DNA of 64,000 nt from Bacteroidia bacterium (GTDB lineage Bacteria > Bacteroidota > Bacteroidia > J057): positions 7,068,001 to 7,132,000 of the forward strand of contig JAWPMV010000001.1 in NCBI GenBank assembly GCA_033391075.1. The letters run 5' to 3'. Positions 63,306-64,000 of this stretch are shown one piece after another (positions within the stretch are counted from its first letter, which is position 1; each line of letters begins with the position of its first letter). The position numbers and the translations under genes are program-made. The notes under the pieces were generated by a model. That model ran no database searches and was not told the origin of the DNA. It saw nothing but the letters and a program-made list of their open reading frames with translations.

Positions 63306-64000
63306 TTATTTTTTTAGGAGTGCTTCTAATTGAGTTAAACGGTCTTCCAGACTTTTGATTCGGGCTTCTTGCGTTTCTATGACATCCTGTTGCTCTTGCA
63401 TGGCAGAAACCATGATCGGAATCAGGCCGGTATAGTTTAAAGCTTTGAAATGGAATCCCTGTCCTTCTTCGGTATCCGATTTCGCTTTATCATAAGCCTG
63501 AAAAGAATCATTCACCAATTCTGGCAAGAGATTTTCAATATCCTGAGCTAAAAATCCATGCTGAATGCCTTCGGGGAGGTTCATAAAATCATACTCCTCT
63601 CGTTTATACTCATAGCTTTTTGGCCTCAATTTCATGATTGTTCCCAGGCCATTTTGTACCTCGATGATATTCGACTTTAAACGAGCATCAGAAGTTTGAT
63701 AAGCACCTGTTGCATAGGTATTCCCACTAAAATACCCAGCATATCCATTGGAAGTAGGGGCATAGGCATATACTCCGTAGTTCGCATTGGAAGCATTGTT
63801 AGCATAGCCATAGAGGCCATAGCTTAAGTATGAATCAGCATCTGAACTTCTGCCATACACATTATAGAGTCTGGGGAAACCAGAATTGGACTGTTGAGAA
63901 AGACCGACCCTGAGCCCATAGTTGTAAGTAGTAGAGGTTGTAGTTCCAAGGTTGTTGTAGAGGTTCATAACCCGGGTACTTTGTTTCCCATTTATTTCCA
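63306..64000 (-). CDS. S74 endosialidase-type autoprocessing protein (5' partial)
   Basis: The frame is open to the window edge beyond the ATG at 63968, so the start is outside. The visible part has repeated YG(L/V)YGYA-like strands and a peptidase S74 intramolecular chaperone domain: TSDARLKSNI with the catalytic serine, LGTIMKLRPKSYEYK and HGFLAQDIENLLPELV. A coiled coil ends it (MQEQQDVIETQEARIKSLEDRLTQLEALL). Such domains trimerise and cleave themselves from fibre-like proteins. Probably a surface fibre. Confidence 0.85.
   Translation of the reverse strand, partial: EINGKQSTRVMNLYNNLGTTTSTTYNYGLRVGLSQQSNSGFPRLYNVYGRSSDADSYLSYGLYGYANNASNANYGVYAYAPTSNGYAGYFSGNTYATGAYQTSDARLKSNIIEVQNGLGTIMKLRPKSYEYKREEYDFMNLPEGIQHGFLAQDIENLLPELVNDSFQAYDKAKSDTEEGQGFHFKALNYTGLIPIMVSAMQEQQDVIETQEARIKSLEDRLTQLEALLKK

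Noticed and set aside
1-64000. tRNA, rRNA, CRISPR array or IS elements
   Set aside because: None recognised on either strand by reading; no repeat-spacer pattern and no transposase gene.

Overview
The window is a piece of a Bacteroidota chromosome, most likely of a T9SS-bearing, Saprospiria-like lineage (inferred from protein character only). It is split by one integrated mobile element of about 44 kb. Chromosomal genes on both sides encode large secreted proteins with C-terminal type IX secretion sorting domains, a sulfatase, delta-60 repeat proteins, DinB-like proteins, a xanthine dehydrogenase-type molybdoenzyme and a PAP2 phosphatase. No rRNA, tRNA, IS element or CRISPR array was recognised.

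Left flank (1-5752): a partial T9SS adhesin-like protein, two oppositely oriented secreted proteins, then the first two thirds of a comM/yifB (Mg-chelatase-like ATPase) gene. The element lies inside comM. A 5-bp core CCTTG is repeated at 5748-5752 and 49704-49708, flanked on the element side by a perfect 10-bp inverted repeat (5757-5766 and 49693-49702). Joining 1-5752 to 49709 onward restores one 513-residue comM frame.

The element (5753-49708) carries, left to right: a large serine recombinase behind a HigBA-like toxin-antitoxin pair; a membrane protein, an excisionase-like and a replication-like winged-helix protein; an unknown 419-residue protein; a second serine recombinase; a Gabija system (gajA, gajB); ArdC antirestriction protein; an Mrr-like nuclease; small orphan genes and a XRE regulator; a 1739-residue M43 metalloprotease with a T9SS tail; a block of orphan genes with a metallo-beta-lactamase-fold hydrolase and a TPR protein; a strongly structured non-coding stretch; a type I restriction-modification operon with a YgjP-like metallopeptidase; a mobilisation cassette (coupling protein, MobC-like protein, MOBP-like relaxase); an unrecognised three-gene operon with a PD-(D/E)XK nuclease-like protein; a second TraD/HerA-like ATPase; and a two-HTH protein at the extreme right end. 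It has relaxase and coupling ATPases but no recognisable mating-pair channel, so it looks like an integrative mobilizable element carrying a defence island.

The most unusual point is at the ends. In the excised circle the integrase frame reads in frame, without a stop, through the joined attP into the two-HTH protein from the other end, predicting a 645-residue fusion; integration cuts it back to 502 residues. Other points of interest are a conserved GCACACCC-type motif near four element promoters or gene starts, a candidate structured RNA or oriT at 33444-33622, and the three-gene nuclease operon at 42786-45561.

Right flank (49709-64000): the 3' part of comM, a MarR regulator with a tandem palindromic operator in front of a cytochrome b561 gene, a small lipoprotein with a monooxygenase-like domain, a sulfatase broken by one in-frame TAA, two tandem delta-60 repeat genes showing signs of gene conversion, DinB, molybdoenzyme, PAP2, ArsR, SRPBCC and a second DinB gene, a short T9SS protein and a partial S74-type protein running off the edge.
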